From NCBI RefSeq assembly GCF_029873475.1, contig NZ_CP123499.1, forward strand, positions 930,001 to 994,000: 64,000 nucleotides of DNA. Reading direction: 5' to 3'. The first letter of the stretch is position 1. Each line of letters begins with the position of its first letter. Both the position numbers and the translations under genes were made by a program. Shown here piece by piece: positions 23,548-32,952 of this stretch. This DNA is from Arsenophonus sp. aPb. GTDB taxonomy: Bacteria; Pseudomonadota; Gammaproteobacteria; Enterobacterales; Enterobacteriaceae. The notes under the pieces are model-generated. The model searched no databases, was not told where the DNA came from, and saw only the letters and a list, made by a program, of their open reading frames with translations.

Positions 23548-24072
23548 ATGTTTATCCCTTTCGAATAATACAAATTAGATGGTCTAATTATTAAATGAAT
23601 AAAATTCAATCATGATCAGGTATAGACCTGAAATATTTTATATTTTGTTAAAATACCCATTAGTAGCTAAAAATAAGCTAAATCTAAAGGTGAGCAAATA
23701 ATTAAATAAGCCTGATTTAAAAAACAACACTATTATAAAAATAATATTATTGACTAAGGCCGATGTTTAATTAAAAACGCTATTACTATGTTTGCATTTA
23801 GAACTTAGCGAGCAATAGAACGCTTTGGAAAGAGTAGAGATACTACACATACAAGCTACACAACAGCTACTTATCAATAGGTAACTATAAATTAGGGAAA
23901 TGTCTTTTATCCTTTAATTGGCTGAAAATTTTTCTATAGCAGCAAAATTTAATCTTTCTCTACTAATGCGCCAGCTTTCTATTTGTTCGGTTAATAATAA
24001 AGTATAAAAAGTCAGTAGCGTTAGATCCTAACATCATGTAATCTGCCTGGCATAACGTGGCTGGAGGCACTC
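23548..24072. other. Intergenic region, right edge of the effector island
   Basis: 525 AT-rich bases between the divergent chaperone gene and yfiF. In E. coli trxC lies next to yfiF; no trxC remnant was recognised here. The promoter of the chaperone gene should be in its left part. No repeat, tRNA or clear attachment site was seen. Confidence 0.4.
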
Positions 24073-25068
24073 ATGAATGATTCATATAGCGGTAAAAACG
24101 GTAAAGTAAAAGTGATGTATGTTCGTAATAACGACAACAACACCACCAATGATCGACGAAAGAATAAACATCTTTCCGCTAAAAATAAGAAATCGTCATC
24201 ACGCCGTAGTGATCGTAATCATGAACGTTTAACGGATGATCCTTGGAAAGCGATTTCTCAAAGGAGAGATCCTGTTACTAGCCATAGTGGTATTAGTGGT
24301 AAAAGTCTACTTGATCCAGAACAAATCCGTCGCCAGCGTTTAGAAGAGACACGTATCTATGGTGAGCATGCCTGTCAAGCGATGTTCAAACATCGTCCGG
24401 AGGCAATTGTTCGCGCCTGGTTTGTTCAGTCTATCACTCCCCATTTCCGCGATGCACTTAAGTGGATGGCAGCAAATCGCAAAGCTTATCATGTGGTTAA
24501 CGAAGAAGAGCTGGTAAAAGCTTCTGGTACAGAGCATCACGGTGGAGTTTGTTTCTTGATTAAAAAGCGAGCTGGGTTTGATGCTGAAGCTTATTTAGCC
24601 CAATCGACTAAAATTGATTGTGTATTAGCTGTTGAAGATATTGGTAATCCACATAATTTAGGGGCGATTATGCGTAGTTGCGCTCATTTTGGTGTACAAG
24701 GCATTATTCTGCATGATGTTGCAGCAATGGAATCAGGCTCTGCGGTTAGAACCGCAGCAGGGGGCGCCGAGTATATTAAAGGCATTCAATCAGATAATTT
24801 TGCTACCACATTGAATAAATTTCGTCATGCAGGCTATACCATTGTTACAACGTCTAGTCACAAAGATAATATTGATATTGCTAAAGCTGAGTTACCGGGA
24901 AAAACAGTACTGCTATTGGAACAGGAAAGTGATGGATTGACGGCAAGCCTTTGTCAGAATGGCGATATGAGTTTGTCTATTGGAGGCACTGGTCAGGTTA
25001 AAAGTCTAAACGTTTCGGTCGCTGCCGGTATTATATTGGCTAAATGGTGGCAACAAAATAAAATTTAG
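24073..25068 (+). CDS. yfiF: SpoU-type tRNA/rRNA 2'-O-methyltransferase YfiF
   Basis: SPOUT-class RNA methyltransferase of uncertain substrate. The N-terminal 75 residues are basic and low-complexity (NNDNNTTNDRRKNKH). Next come a SpoU substrate-binding domain (about 90-165, ETRIYGEHACQAMF) and the trefoil-knot catalytic domain with motif 1 EDIGNPHNLGAIMRSCAHFG near residue 195 and the SAM-binding SIGGTGQVKSLNVSVAAG near 305. Length 331 residues (E. coli 345). TGGAGG precedes the ATG. It is read away from the effector island and marks the end of the first E. coli-like block. Confidence 0.93.
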   Translation: MNDSYSGKNGKVKVMYVRNNDNNTTNDRRKNKHLSAKNKKSSSRRSDRNHERLTDDPWKAISQRRDPVTSHSGISGKSLLDPEQIRRQRLEETRIYGEHACQAMFKHRPEAIVRAWFVQSITPHFRDALKWMAANRKAYHVVNEEELVKASGTEHHGGVCFLIKKRAGFDAEAYLAQSTKIDCVLAVEDIGNPHNLGAIMRSCAHFGVQGIILHDVAAMESGSAVRTAAGGAEYIKGIQSDNFATTLNKFRHAGYTIVTTSSHKDNIDIAKAELPGKTVLLLEQESDGLTASLCQNGDMSLSIGGTGQVKSLNVSVAAGIILAKWWQQNKI

Positions 25069-25156
25069 TCATATTTTATTGAGATAGTTAGTCAAACTAA
25101 ACTATCTCAATAACTATCATAATTATTGCCTAGCTTATTTTTTATCACACTTTCTA

Positions 25157-26698
25157 TTAATGTGCGCCTCCGCTGTTTTGGCTATCGCCTGCAGTGAAAG
25201 GTGGTTTTGCCAACCAAAGTAAAACTAAAAGAGCAATAAAAACGCCTGCTGATAACCAAAAAATTTCATTAGCTGAGATAATTAATCCTTGATCAGTAAT
25301 CATTTTGGCTAGATAAGCTGATGATTGTTGCTCATTTAATCCTAGTGCGGACAATTTTGCGTAGAATTGTTGCGACTCTGGATTATAGGGGGTAATAATC
25401 TCCGTAAAGTGGGCATGATGCATTGCTTCCCTTTGTGTCCATAAAGTGGTTGTTACAGACGTTCCTATCGCTCCGGCAAGTGTGCGGGCAAAATTGGATA
25501 AACTGGATGCTGAGGCGATCTTTTCAGCTGGCAAGCCAGATAGAGTAATGGTGGTAAGTGGCATAAAAAAGCAAGCAATAGCTAATCCTTGAACGAATTG
25601 CGGCCAAGCTGCGGCTGCAAAATCCATTGCCGGCTCAAATGTCCACGCGCGCCAATAATAGCATACGGCATAAACAATAAAGCTGAAGGTAACGATAACA
25701 CGCATATCAATTTTATGGCTAAATCGCCCAATTAATGGTGTTATCAGTAGGGGTAAAATCCCGACCGGCGCTGAGGCTAAACCTGCCCAAGTTGCCGTAT
25801 AACCAAACACTTCCTGTAATAACTGCGGTAGTAATACAATCGTACCAAAGTAGAGCATATAAGCCAGACTAAGCGATAAACAGCCAATAGTGAAGTTACG
25901 CTCTTTAAACAGTGAAAGATCAATAACCGGATTATTATCTGTGAGTTCCCAAATAATGAGGAAGCTCAATGCAATTACTGCGGTTATTGCTAGCACAATA
26001 ATTTCTGTTGAATTAAACCAATCTAGCTCTTTACCTCGATCTAGCATAATTTGTAATGCACCGATACCAATGATCAGTAATGTTAATCCAATAGTATCAA
26101 TCGGTTTTATCTCAGTTGCTGTTTCCCGATCACGCAATATTTGCATAATAATGAAAATAATAGCGATACCAAACGGGACATTAATAAAGAAAATCCAACC
26201 CCAGTGATAATTATCACTAATATACCCCCCCAAGATCGGACCACAAATCGGGGCAATGACAATGGTTATTGACCAAAGCGCAAGCGCCATATTACGTTTA
26301 AGCGGGGGATAATTATTAAGTAGCAAGCTTTGTGACAAAGGAATAAGAGGGCCTGCCACCATCCCTTGTAAGATGCGAAAGAAGATCAATGTTTCCAAAC
26401 TGCCAGCAACACCACATAACCATGATGTTAGGGTGAATAGCCCAGTTGACCAAAGAAAAAGTTTAACTTCGCCAATACGTTTAGCCAACCAACCTGTTAT
26501 GGGGATTGAAATGGCATTCGCTACCCCAAAGGAAGTAATCACCCAGGTACCTTGTGAATTAGAAGCACCTAAATTACCAGCGATTGTCGGGATAGCTACA
26601 TTAGCGATGGTAGAATCCAAAACCTGCATAAAGGTCGCTAATGATAGTGCAAATGTCATCCATGCCAGTTTTGCGCCTTGTAATGGCTCTTTAGCCAC
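25157..26698 (-). CDS. emrB: Multidrug MFS transporter EmrB
   Basis: Inner-membrane proton-drug antiporter of the DHA2 family (14 membrane segments) that exports hydrophobic agents through EmrA and TolC. Seen: 513 residues (E. coli 512), motif D1 LDSTIANVAIPTIAG near residue 28, the antiporter motif C region GPILGGYI near 155, and a hydrophobic C-terminal helix. GTG start with AGGAG upstream. It follows emrA by 12 bases in the emrRAB operon and shares its control by EmrR. Confidence 0.96.
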   Translation of the reverse strand: MAKEPLQGAKLAWMTFALSLATFMQVLDSTIANVAIPTIAGNLGASNSQGTWVITSFGVANAISIPITGWLAKRIGEVKLFLWSTGLFTLTSWLCGVAGSLETLIFFRILQGMVAGPLIPLSQSLLLNNYPPLKRNMALALWSITIVIAPICGPILGGYISDNYHWGWIFFINVPFGIAIIFIIMQILRDRETATEIKPIDTIGLTLLIIGIGALQIMLDRGKELDWFNSTEIIVLAITAVIALSFLIIWELTDNNPVIDLSLFKERNFTIGCLSLSLAYMLYFGTIVLLPQLLQEVFGYTATWAGLASAPVGILPLLITPLIGRFSHKIDMRVIVTFSFIVYAVCYYWRAWTFEPAMDFAAAAWPQFVQGLAIACFFMPLTTITLSGLPAEKIASASSLSNFARTLAGAIGTSVTTTLWTQREAMHHAHFTEIITPYNPESQQFYAKLSALGLNEQQSSAYLAKMITDQGLIISANEIFWLSAGVFIALLVLLWLAKPPFTAGDSQNSGGAH

Positions 26699-26710
26699 GA
26701 TTAGCTCCTT

Positions 26711-27877
26711 TTATTTGGTTCCTGAATTGTTATTAATAATATCGGTAACGAGTTGATCGACGGGAGCCATATCAATTTTAAACACATTCGTATGGTAAGC
26801 GGGATTAGCGCGAATTTTTCGTGAAAGTGTCAGGCCATTTTTGTTATTTGTATCGACGGTAACTTCACTTGAAAGTCCAATCCTTAAAGGGTATTTTTTT
26901 AACTGTTCTGCATCAATGGTTATACGGACGGGTAAGCGTTGAACAATTTTGATCCAGTTACCACTTGCATTTTGGGCAGGTAATAGTGAAAAAGCACTAC
27001 CTGTTCCCATATCCATGCCTTCAACGCGTCCTTGGTAAACAATATTTTTACCATAAAAATCGGTAGTAATTTTTGCTGGTTGACCGATACGAATATCGGC
27101 AAGTTGGGTTTCTTTAAAATTTGCGTCAATCCACATATTGTCAGTGGGCACTACCGCCATAAGCGGTGTTGCTGGAGTAATACGAGCACCGACTTGAACA
27201 CTTCGACGTGAAACATAGCCATCAACTGGGGTAACAATTTGAGTTCGTTCTAAAGTTAACCAAGCATTACGAAGCTCAGTGGCCGCTTGTAAAACCGCAG
27301 GTTGTTTATCTAGCGGAGTATCTAACACGATAGCTTGGTTAGCATTAAATTGCTCAACAGCAATATCGAGAGCGGCTTTAGCGCTGGTCACCGCTTCACG
27401 AGCGTGTTGTAATTCTTCTTTACCAATAACTTTTGATTGGCCAAGAATTTCACGACGTTGAAGATCTTGCTGTAATTTATTCAGTTCAGAGCGACGAAGA
27501 GAGATATTAGCTTGATATTGTCGACTATTAATCATATGTTGATGGGTTTGCCGGACGCTGTTAGCTAAGTTAGTTTTTGCTTTTTCCAATGCCAAAGTGG
27601 CATCTTTGGCATCAAGCTTAACCAATACTGTGCCACTTTTTACAAAATCCGTATTTTCAACGTTAACGGTAATAACGCTGCCGGGCACTTGAGACATTAT
27701 CTGGATTTGATTGCCTGCAATGTAGGCATTATCGGTACTTTGATGGTGTCGAAGCACTAAAAACCAATAAATCCCACATATTAATGCAGTAATAATAAAA
27801 AAAATGCTAACTAGTACAATTATAGTTCGGCGTTTTTGTGTTTTAGTAGCTGTTATTTGTTGTTCATTAACGCCCAT
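26711..27877 (-). CDS. emrA: Multidrug efflux membrane fusion protein EmrA
   Basis: Periplasmic adaptor that links EmrB to TolC. One N-terminal membrane segment (about residues 20-42, IIVLVSIFFIITALICGIYW), then half a lipoyl domain (STDNAYIAGNQIQIMSQVPG), an alpha-helical hairpin (about 95-195) and the second lipoyl and beta-barrel parts. Length 388 residues (E. coli 390). It lies between emrR and emrB as in E. coli. Confidence 0.96.
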   Translation of the reverse strand: MGVNEQQITATKTQKRRTIIVLVSIFFIITALICGIYWFLVLRHHQSTDNAYIAGNQIQIMSQVPGSVITVNVENTDFVKSGTVLVKLDAKDATLALEKAKTNLANSVRQTHQHMINSRQYQANISLRRSELNKLQQDLQRREILGQSKVIGKEELQHAREAVTSAKAALDIAVEQFNANQAIVLDTPLDKQPAVLQAATELRNAWLTLERTQIVTPVDGYVSRRSVQVGARITPATPLMAVVPTDNMWIDANFKETQLADIRIGQPAKITTDFYGKNIVYQGRVEGMDMGTGSAFSLLPAQNASGNWIKIVQRLPVRITIDAEQLKKYPLRIGLSSEVTVDTNNKNGLTLSRKIRANPAYHTNVFKIDMAPVDQLVTDIINNNSGTK

Positions 27878-28026
27878 GTTGTATCAAACTCCATATTATT
27901 CATTTTACTAATGTTTAATCTACGCTTAATAAGCAAAAGTTTCCAGTAGCTTATTATTATACCACTGGAAACGGTATGGTTATTATTAATAATTTTTTAT
28001 GATTGGGGATGGTTTTGTGGTAATCA

Positions 28027-28575
28027 TCAACATACTGTTTGATTGTCAAGATCATCAAGTTTAACTAATAACTTTCTCATCAATTTTTCGATAGTATTTT
28101 TTTCTTCAGCGCTAAAAACAGACCAAATTTTTTCTAAATTTTCGTTTTGACGAGGAAGTATTTTTTTTAAAAAGTTTGATCCCTCTTCGGTTAAATGTAG
28201 ATGTAAGCATCGACGATCATTGTGACTTTCCTTACGTTCAATCCATTTGCGATTTTCTAGTTCATCTGCAATACGCGTTGCATTTGTTCTCGAAGAACCT
28301 AAAGCATCGCTAAGTTCAGATGGTTGTATGCTATGAGTTTTTTGGGTGTCGAGAATTATTAACGCCATAAATAATGTTTCATTAATTCCTTGTTTTTTAA
28401 GCATATTATTTCTATTTTCTAACAATTTACCTTGAACATGCATACATAGGCGCGTAAGCAAAATTTGCTGATAGGGTAACGGAATTGTTGTTTTTTGTTG
28501 TTGTTGTTTGCGTTCATTAAGTAATTGCTCTATGGGAGAAAATGAAGTTTCTTTTTGTGTTTGTGTGCTTTCCAT
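28027..28575 (-). CDS. emrR: MarR-family repressor EmrR (MprA)
   Basis: Winged-helix repressor of emrRAB, released by drugs and uncouplers. Seen: 182 residues (E. coli 176), with the MarR core of LSDALGSSRTNATRIADELE (recognition helix, about residues 95-115) followed by the wing ERKESHNDRRCLHLHLT. The N-terminal polyglutamine-lysine stretch (NERKQQQQKTT) is an odd local feature. It is separated from emrA by about 150 bases, which leaves room for a second promoter or attenuation. Confidence 0.94.
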   Translation of the reverse strand: MESTQTQKETSFSPIEQLLNERKQQQQKTTIPLPYQQILLTRLCMHVQGKLLENRNNMLKKQGINETLFMALIILDTQKTHSIQPSELSDALGSSRTNATRIADELENRKWIERKESHNDRRCLHLHLTEEGSNFLKKILPRQNENLEKIWSVFSAEEKNTIEKLMRKLLVKLDDLDNQTVC

Positions 28576-29109
28576 TATTTATATACCTTATTAGTTTCAG
28601 TTGGTAAGATAGCAACTGTCATAATCAATCTAAATGGTATATCAAAAGCTAAAATTATCAATTATAGTTATTTATTATCGCGAAATTTATTTTGTTATTG
28701 GTATTTAATTCATAAATATTTTGAATGTTAATATAAGAAAAATAAATTTTAAAATAGATTTAAATAGTCCATAACTTCTTATTTGCAAAATAATTTCATT
28801 ATCCAATTAATAAAAAATAAATATCATTAGCAATAAATAATATACATTTAATATTAATTTATTGTTTTGTTATAACAATAATATTAAATTAAGTATATAT
28901 AAATTAAAATAAACAATGGCTAATCTAAACTAGCTATCTATTTGATTGTAAGATGATAAGTAAAAATTATTTTACTTATTCCTTTAAATATTGGCGAATG
29001 TCTTTATTCCCATTAAGTTGCAATACAATATAAAAATAGGTTAAAAATAGAGCATTCAACCTATTTATATAAAATCACATAAAATGTGTAACGATAGGGT
29101 TTTTACAAG
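28576..29109. other. Intergenic region emrR-proX
   Basis: 534 very AT-rich bases. The right end holds the proX terminator (29035-29065); the left end must contain the emrR promoter and EmrR operator, not resolved by eye. E. coli ygaZ and ygaH, which lie between proX and mprA, are missing and no remnant was recognised. Confidence 0.4.
29035..29065 (-). terminator. proVWX terminator
   Basis: Perfect 8-bp stem AATAGGTT / AACCTATT with a 15-nt loop, followed on the minus strand by TTTTTATATTG; it lies 45 bases past the proX stop. Confidence 0.7.
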
Positions 29110-30096
29110 CTAGCTTTCTAAAGCCATCTTTATCCAGGTATTGAAAAGTTGTTGATGAGCTTTTATCCAGCCTCGAGCATGACGTTCAATGTCAGCTTGT
29201 GAAGCTTCACCATTATGCATACGAAGATTCTGGGCATTGATATCAGTAATTGGAATTTTCATAATGGCAAATAGTTTCGCAGCAGCAGGATTCTTTTCCG
29301 CCCAAGTTTTATTGGCGACGATATGCATCGAACTAGGTGGAAAACCATAATTTTTACCATTTGTTAAAGTGGTATCAGTTTTATCATTGTTTGGTAGTGA
29401 AGAAAAAGGAACTTGCAACCAGACAACGTCTTTACCCGGTTTAAGCACGGCGTTGACCCAATAAGGTGCCCAGGTATAGTAGAGGATGGGTTTGCCTTCT
29501 TTATAACGAGTGATGGTATCTGCAATCATCGCCGCATAGTTACCCTGATTGTGCTCAACGGTTGTATTTAAGTGATAAGCATTTAAATGGTTATTAATTG
29601 CGGCTTCACAACCCCAACCTGGGTTACAGCCAGTCAGGTCAGCTTTACCGTTGCCATTAGTATCGAATAATTTAGCAATATTCGCCTCTTTAAGTTGTGC
29701 TAAGTTGGTGATGTGGTATTTATCAGCCGTTTTTTTATCTATCAGGTAACCTTGAACTGCATTACTGATATAGATACCTTTGCGGTATAGGCGTTTATCG
29801 CCACCAACTGCTTCATATTGAGCATTGTGTAATGGCTGCCAATTGACAGCCATAAAAGTTGCATCACCGGCAGCAAGAGATGCGTAAGCAACGGTATAGT
29901 CGACCTCTTGAGTCGGTAATATTTGGTAACCTAATTTTTCCAATGCTTTATTCACGATCAAAGTTTGAAAAGTCTCTTCTGCAATGGTGCTTTGAATAGG
30001 TTGTACTTTTATACCTTTGCCAGGTAGTTCAGTAGCAGAAAGTTTAATACTAATTAATATTGTTAAAACCGCAGCCAGGAAAACAGAGTTGCGCAT
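29110..30096 (-). CDS. proX: Glycine betaine/proline betaine binding protein ProX
   Basis: Periplasmic receptor of the ProU osmoprotectant ABC transporter. Residues 1-22 are a Sec signal peptide (MRNSVFLAAVLTILISIKLSA). The mature protein begins near ELPGKGIKVQPIQS. The disulfide pair is in CNPGWGCEAA near residue 135, and the Trp residues of the betaine aromatic box (AVNWQP, YYTWAPYW) are present. ATG at 30096 with GAGGAAA upstream gives 328 residues; the longer frame to 30120 lacks a ribosome site. Last gene of proVWX. Confidence 0.96.
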   Translation of the reverse strand: MRNSVFLAAVLTILISIKLSATELPGKGIKVQPIQSTIAEETFQTLIVNKALEKLGYQILPTQEVDYTVAYASLAAGDATFMAVNWQPLHNAQYEAVGGDKRLYRKGIYISNAVQGYLIDKKTADKYHITNLAQLKEANIAKLFDTNGNGKADLTGCNPGWGCEAAINNHLNAYHLNTTVEHNQGNYAAMIADTITRYKEGKPILYYTWAPYWVNAVLKPGKDVVWLQVPFSSLPNNDKTDTTLTNGKNYGFPPSSMHIVANKTWAEKNPAAAKLFAIMKIPITDINAQNLRMHNGEASQADIERHARGWIKAHQQLFNTWIKMALES

Positions 30097-30172
30097 TGCT
30101 ATTTCCTCTCTAGGGATCACAGACAGATGAGCGAGCTAAAAAATTTTTTATCTGATGAAAATAACGTCATGT

Positions 30173-31222
30173 CTATTGCCCGAAGCGACTTTTAGTTTTT
30201 TGCAATAAACAGATAATTAAGCCAATAGGTCCCGTGTGATACCACGCGATATTTTTTTTAATGCTGGCTTTTTCACCTAATGATTGTGTTAGTCGATCCA
30301 GAATAATAGCTAATATAACAATACCAGTACCGCCTACGGCCGCTAATCCCATATCTAATCGGCCTATTCCCCTTAGTACCATTTGCCCTAAACCGCCAAC
30401 AGCAATCATAGAGGCAATAACAACCATTGAAAGTGATAACATCAATGTCTGATTAACACCCGCCATAATAGTTGGCGCAGCAAGAGGTAGCTGGACTTTA
30501 AATAAAAGTTGATTTCGACTGGCACCAAACGATTCTGCTGCTTCAATAAGATCATCAGGGACTTGCCTTATTCCCAAAATAGTTAATCGAATGATTGGTG
30601 GTAGAGCAAAAATAATTGTAACGACAATACCAGGGACGTTACCAATTCCAAATAACATGACAATAGGGACCAGATAAACAAACGCGGGTGTAGTTTGCAT
30701 TGCATCTAATAGTGGCCGAATTATTTGGCTTGCTGGTTTGCTATTTGCTAACCATATTCCCAAGGGTAAACCAATTAACAGACAGAAAAATAAGGAAGTT
30801 AATACCAGAGATAAAGTGATCATTGCTTCTGACCAGGCGCCGATGGCTCCAATGAAAACCAATGAGATAAACGTAGCTACTGCTATTTTTTTATTTGCTA
30901 ACTGCCAGGCTAACAGTGCGAAAGAAATAATAATTAAAGTAGCAGGTAATGTGGTTAGTATATGTTCAAAACGACTTAACATAAAATCAATCGGCAGACG
31001 GATCCCCTGAAACAATGGGCGAAAATGTAAAACTATCCAATCGATAGCCTGCGAAACCCATGAGTCCAGCGGTATTAGTGGCTGCTGGAAGGGATGCATG
31101 ATATCAAAATGTTCCGTAGCTACATCTGCGGGGTTATCTAACCAATCTGTAGCGCTTTCTGTTGTTACCGTGTTCCAAGGGTCATTAATTATTTCTTGAT
31201 TTATGGGAGTTTGTTTAGCCAT
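30173..31222 (-). CDS. proW: Glycine betaine ABC transporter permease ProW
   Basis: Inner-membrane subunit of ProU. A long polar N-terminal region (about 70 residues) precedes several membrane helices; the EAA loop that docks on ProV is seen as EAAESFGASRNQLLFKVQLP near residue 250. Length 349 residues (E. coli 354). The start overlaps the proV stop by 8 bases, so the two are translationally coupled. Confidence 0.96.
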   Translation of the reverse strand: MAKQTPINQEIINDPWNTVTTESATDWLDNPADVATEHFDIMHPFQQPLIPLDSWVSQAIDWIVLHFRPLFQGIRLPIDFMLSRFEHILTTLPATLIIISFALLAWQLANKKIAVATFISLVFIGAIGAWSEAMITLSLVLTSLFFCLLIGLPLGIWLANSKPASQIIRPLLDAMQTTPAFVYLVPIVMLFGIGNVPGIVVTIIFALPPIIRLTILGIRQVPDDLIEAAESFGASRNQLLFKVQLPLAAPTIMAGVNQTLMLSLSMVVIASMIAVGGLGQMVLRGIGRLDMGLAAVGGTGIVILAIILDRLTQSLGEKASIKKNIAWYHTGPIGLIICLLQKTKSRFGQ

Positions 31223-32414
31223 TTATTGTCTCCTTGTCTAATGCTTGCAGTAAGATCCCTTTGGAAATAACGCCAATATAACGTTGATTATCACCAATGA
31301 CAGGAACTGCACAGGGAGATTGAGCAATGGTTGAAATAAGTTCATTCAGTGGCGTGTTGGCATCAAGAGCACCAGGTGAGGCTAGGATTGCCTGTTCAAT
31401 ATTTTTTTTATCGTGTAATGCTTGTTCCAATGAGCTAATCGAAACGATACCGACAAATTTTTGTCCTCTTTCAATTAGATAGCCATAATCACGATCTTCA
31501 TCATTCAGTATTTTTAGTGCTGAACGTGGTCCAAAACCAGGAGCAACATGTAATAGGGCGTCAGGGCGACGGCGGGCAATATCTTTGGCAGAGAAGACTT
31601 GGCTAATATCAACGCCACGAAAAAATGTTTTAACATAATTGTTTACGGGATTATTTAAGATTTCATCAGGGGTACCGATCTGGATGATAATGCCATCTTG
31701 CATAATAGCGATTCGATCACCGATCCGCATCGCTTCATCCAAATCGTGAGAGATAAAGATAATTGTGCGTTGTTTATCACCTTGCAATGACAGTAATTCA
31801 TCTTGCATTTCTGTTCTAATTAGCGGATCTAGTGCAGAGAAAGCCTCATCCATCAGCAGAATGTCAGGATCATTAGCCAATGCCCGCGCAAGACCGATAC
31901 GTTGACGCATCCCACCTGATAGTTCGTTTGGAAAAGATTGAGCCCATTGTTCAAGATTAACTTGTCGTAAAGCGGCTAATGCTTTTTCTATTCGTTCTGG
32001 TTTGGCAACACCGGCTAATTCCATACCAAATGCGACATTATCTAAGACATTGAGATGGGGCATTAAAGCAAAGGATTGAAATACCATACTAATTTTTTTA
32101 CGGCGTACTTTACGTAATTTTTCCTGTGAAATGCTAGCAATATCTTCGCCGTCAATTAAGACTTGTCCTTTGGTCGGTTCGATTAGGTGATTGAGGAGGC
32201 GCACTAGGGTAGATTTTCCTGATCCCGATAGACCCATAATGACAAAAATTTCGCCTTCTTCAATGGCCAGATTGGCGTTTTTAACACCAACCGTTAAACC
32301 GGTTTTATTAAATATTTGTTCTTTACTTAAGCCTTTATCGATAAGTTTAAAAGCCTGCTTAGGGTGATCTCCGAATATTTTGTATAAATTTTTCACTTCA
32401 ATTTTAAATGACAT
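31215..32414 (-). CDS. proV: Glycine betaine ABC transporter ATPase ProV
   Basis: ATPase of ProU. Walker A GLSGSGKST near residue 60, signature LSGGMRQRIGLARAL near 165, Walker B ILLMDEAFSALD near 185, and two C-terminal CBS domains (about 280-395) that sense ionic strength in the related OpuA system. Length 399 residues (E. coli 400). First gene of proVWX. Control is expected to be osmotic, but the promoter was not resolved in the AT-rich region upstream. Confidence 0.97.
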   Translation of the reverse strand: MSFKIEVKNLYKIFGDHPKQAFKLIDKGLSKEQIFNKTGLTVGVKNANLAIEEGEIFVIMGLSGSGKSTLVRLLNHLIEPTKGQVLIDGEDIASISQEKLRKVRRKKISMVFQSFALMPHLNVLDNVAFGMELAGVAKPERIEKALAALRQVNLEQWAQSFPNELSGGMRQRIGLARALANDPDILLMDEAFSALDPLIRTEMQDELLSLQGDKQRTIIFISHDLDEAMRIGDRIAIMQDGIIIQIGTPDEILNNPVNNYVKTFFRGVDISQVFSAKDIARRRPDALLHVAPGFGPRSALKILNDEDRDYGYLIERGQKFVGIVSISSLEQALHDKKNIEQAILASPGALDANTPLNELISTIAQSPCAVPVIGDNQRYIGVISKGILLQALDKETING

Positions 32415-32952
32415 GCAATAATAATATCCTTTGACTAGTTAATTAATGGTTTATTAATTCTTCGTATCCTTATTTAAATTTATGCTTTATATAACCTAAC
32501 ATAATGAAATGTGCTGACAACCCTATATTTAATAAAATTAATCAAAAAGCAGGATGTTGTTTTTTGAAAAATGTGGATTGATGCTTTATTTTTGTCGTTG
32601 ATTATTTGGAGGGTGATAAGCTTTTTGTTTTGTAACTTATTGATATTAATGTTAATATTTTTTATTTTTCTTTAAGGGTATTATTTTTTATATTATTAAG
32701 TGATTTTTAGTATAATTTTTTATTTACCAATTAAATTAATTTATAAAATTAATTAATTTTATTTTTTATAGTCAAATAACATGTCTAATTATCGCGAAAA
32801 TAGGTTTATTTTCTGTTATCAAGGTGAAAAAAATTGATTTGATATCTGTTATTGATAATAAAAAGCAGGCTAAATAAAGTATGCATATTTAATATTATAA
32901 ACGGCATTTATTTAGCTGCTTTATTGTCATTATTTAATAAAATATTAATAAA
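32415..32952. other. Intergenic region nrdF-proV
   Basis: 538 bases of extreme AT content, between the end of nrdHIEF and the start of proVWX. The left end has the nrdF terminator (32864-32920). The remainder should hold the proU promoter; such curved, AT-rich DNA is where H-NS acts on proU in E. coli, but no specific site is claimed. Confidence 0.45.
32864..32920 (-). terminator. nrdHIEF terminator
   Basis: A 14-bp stem with one bulged base (32864-32878 with 32907-32920), loop of 28 nt, followed on the minus strand by TTTTTATTATC, 33 bases beyond the nrdF stop. Confidence 0.7.

Noticed and set aside
19547..24072. Prophage or transposon carrying the effector genes
   Set aside because: No integrase, transposase, inverted-repeat ends or tRNA attachment site was seen at either edge.
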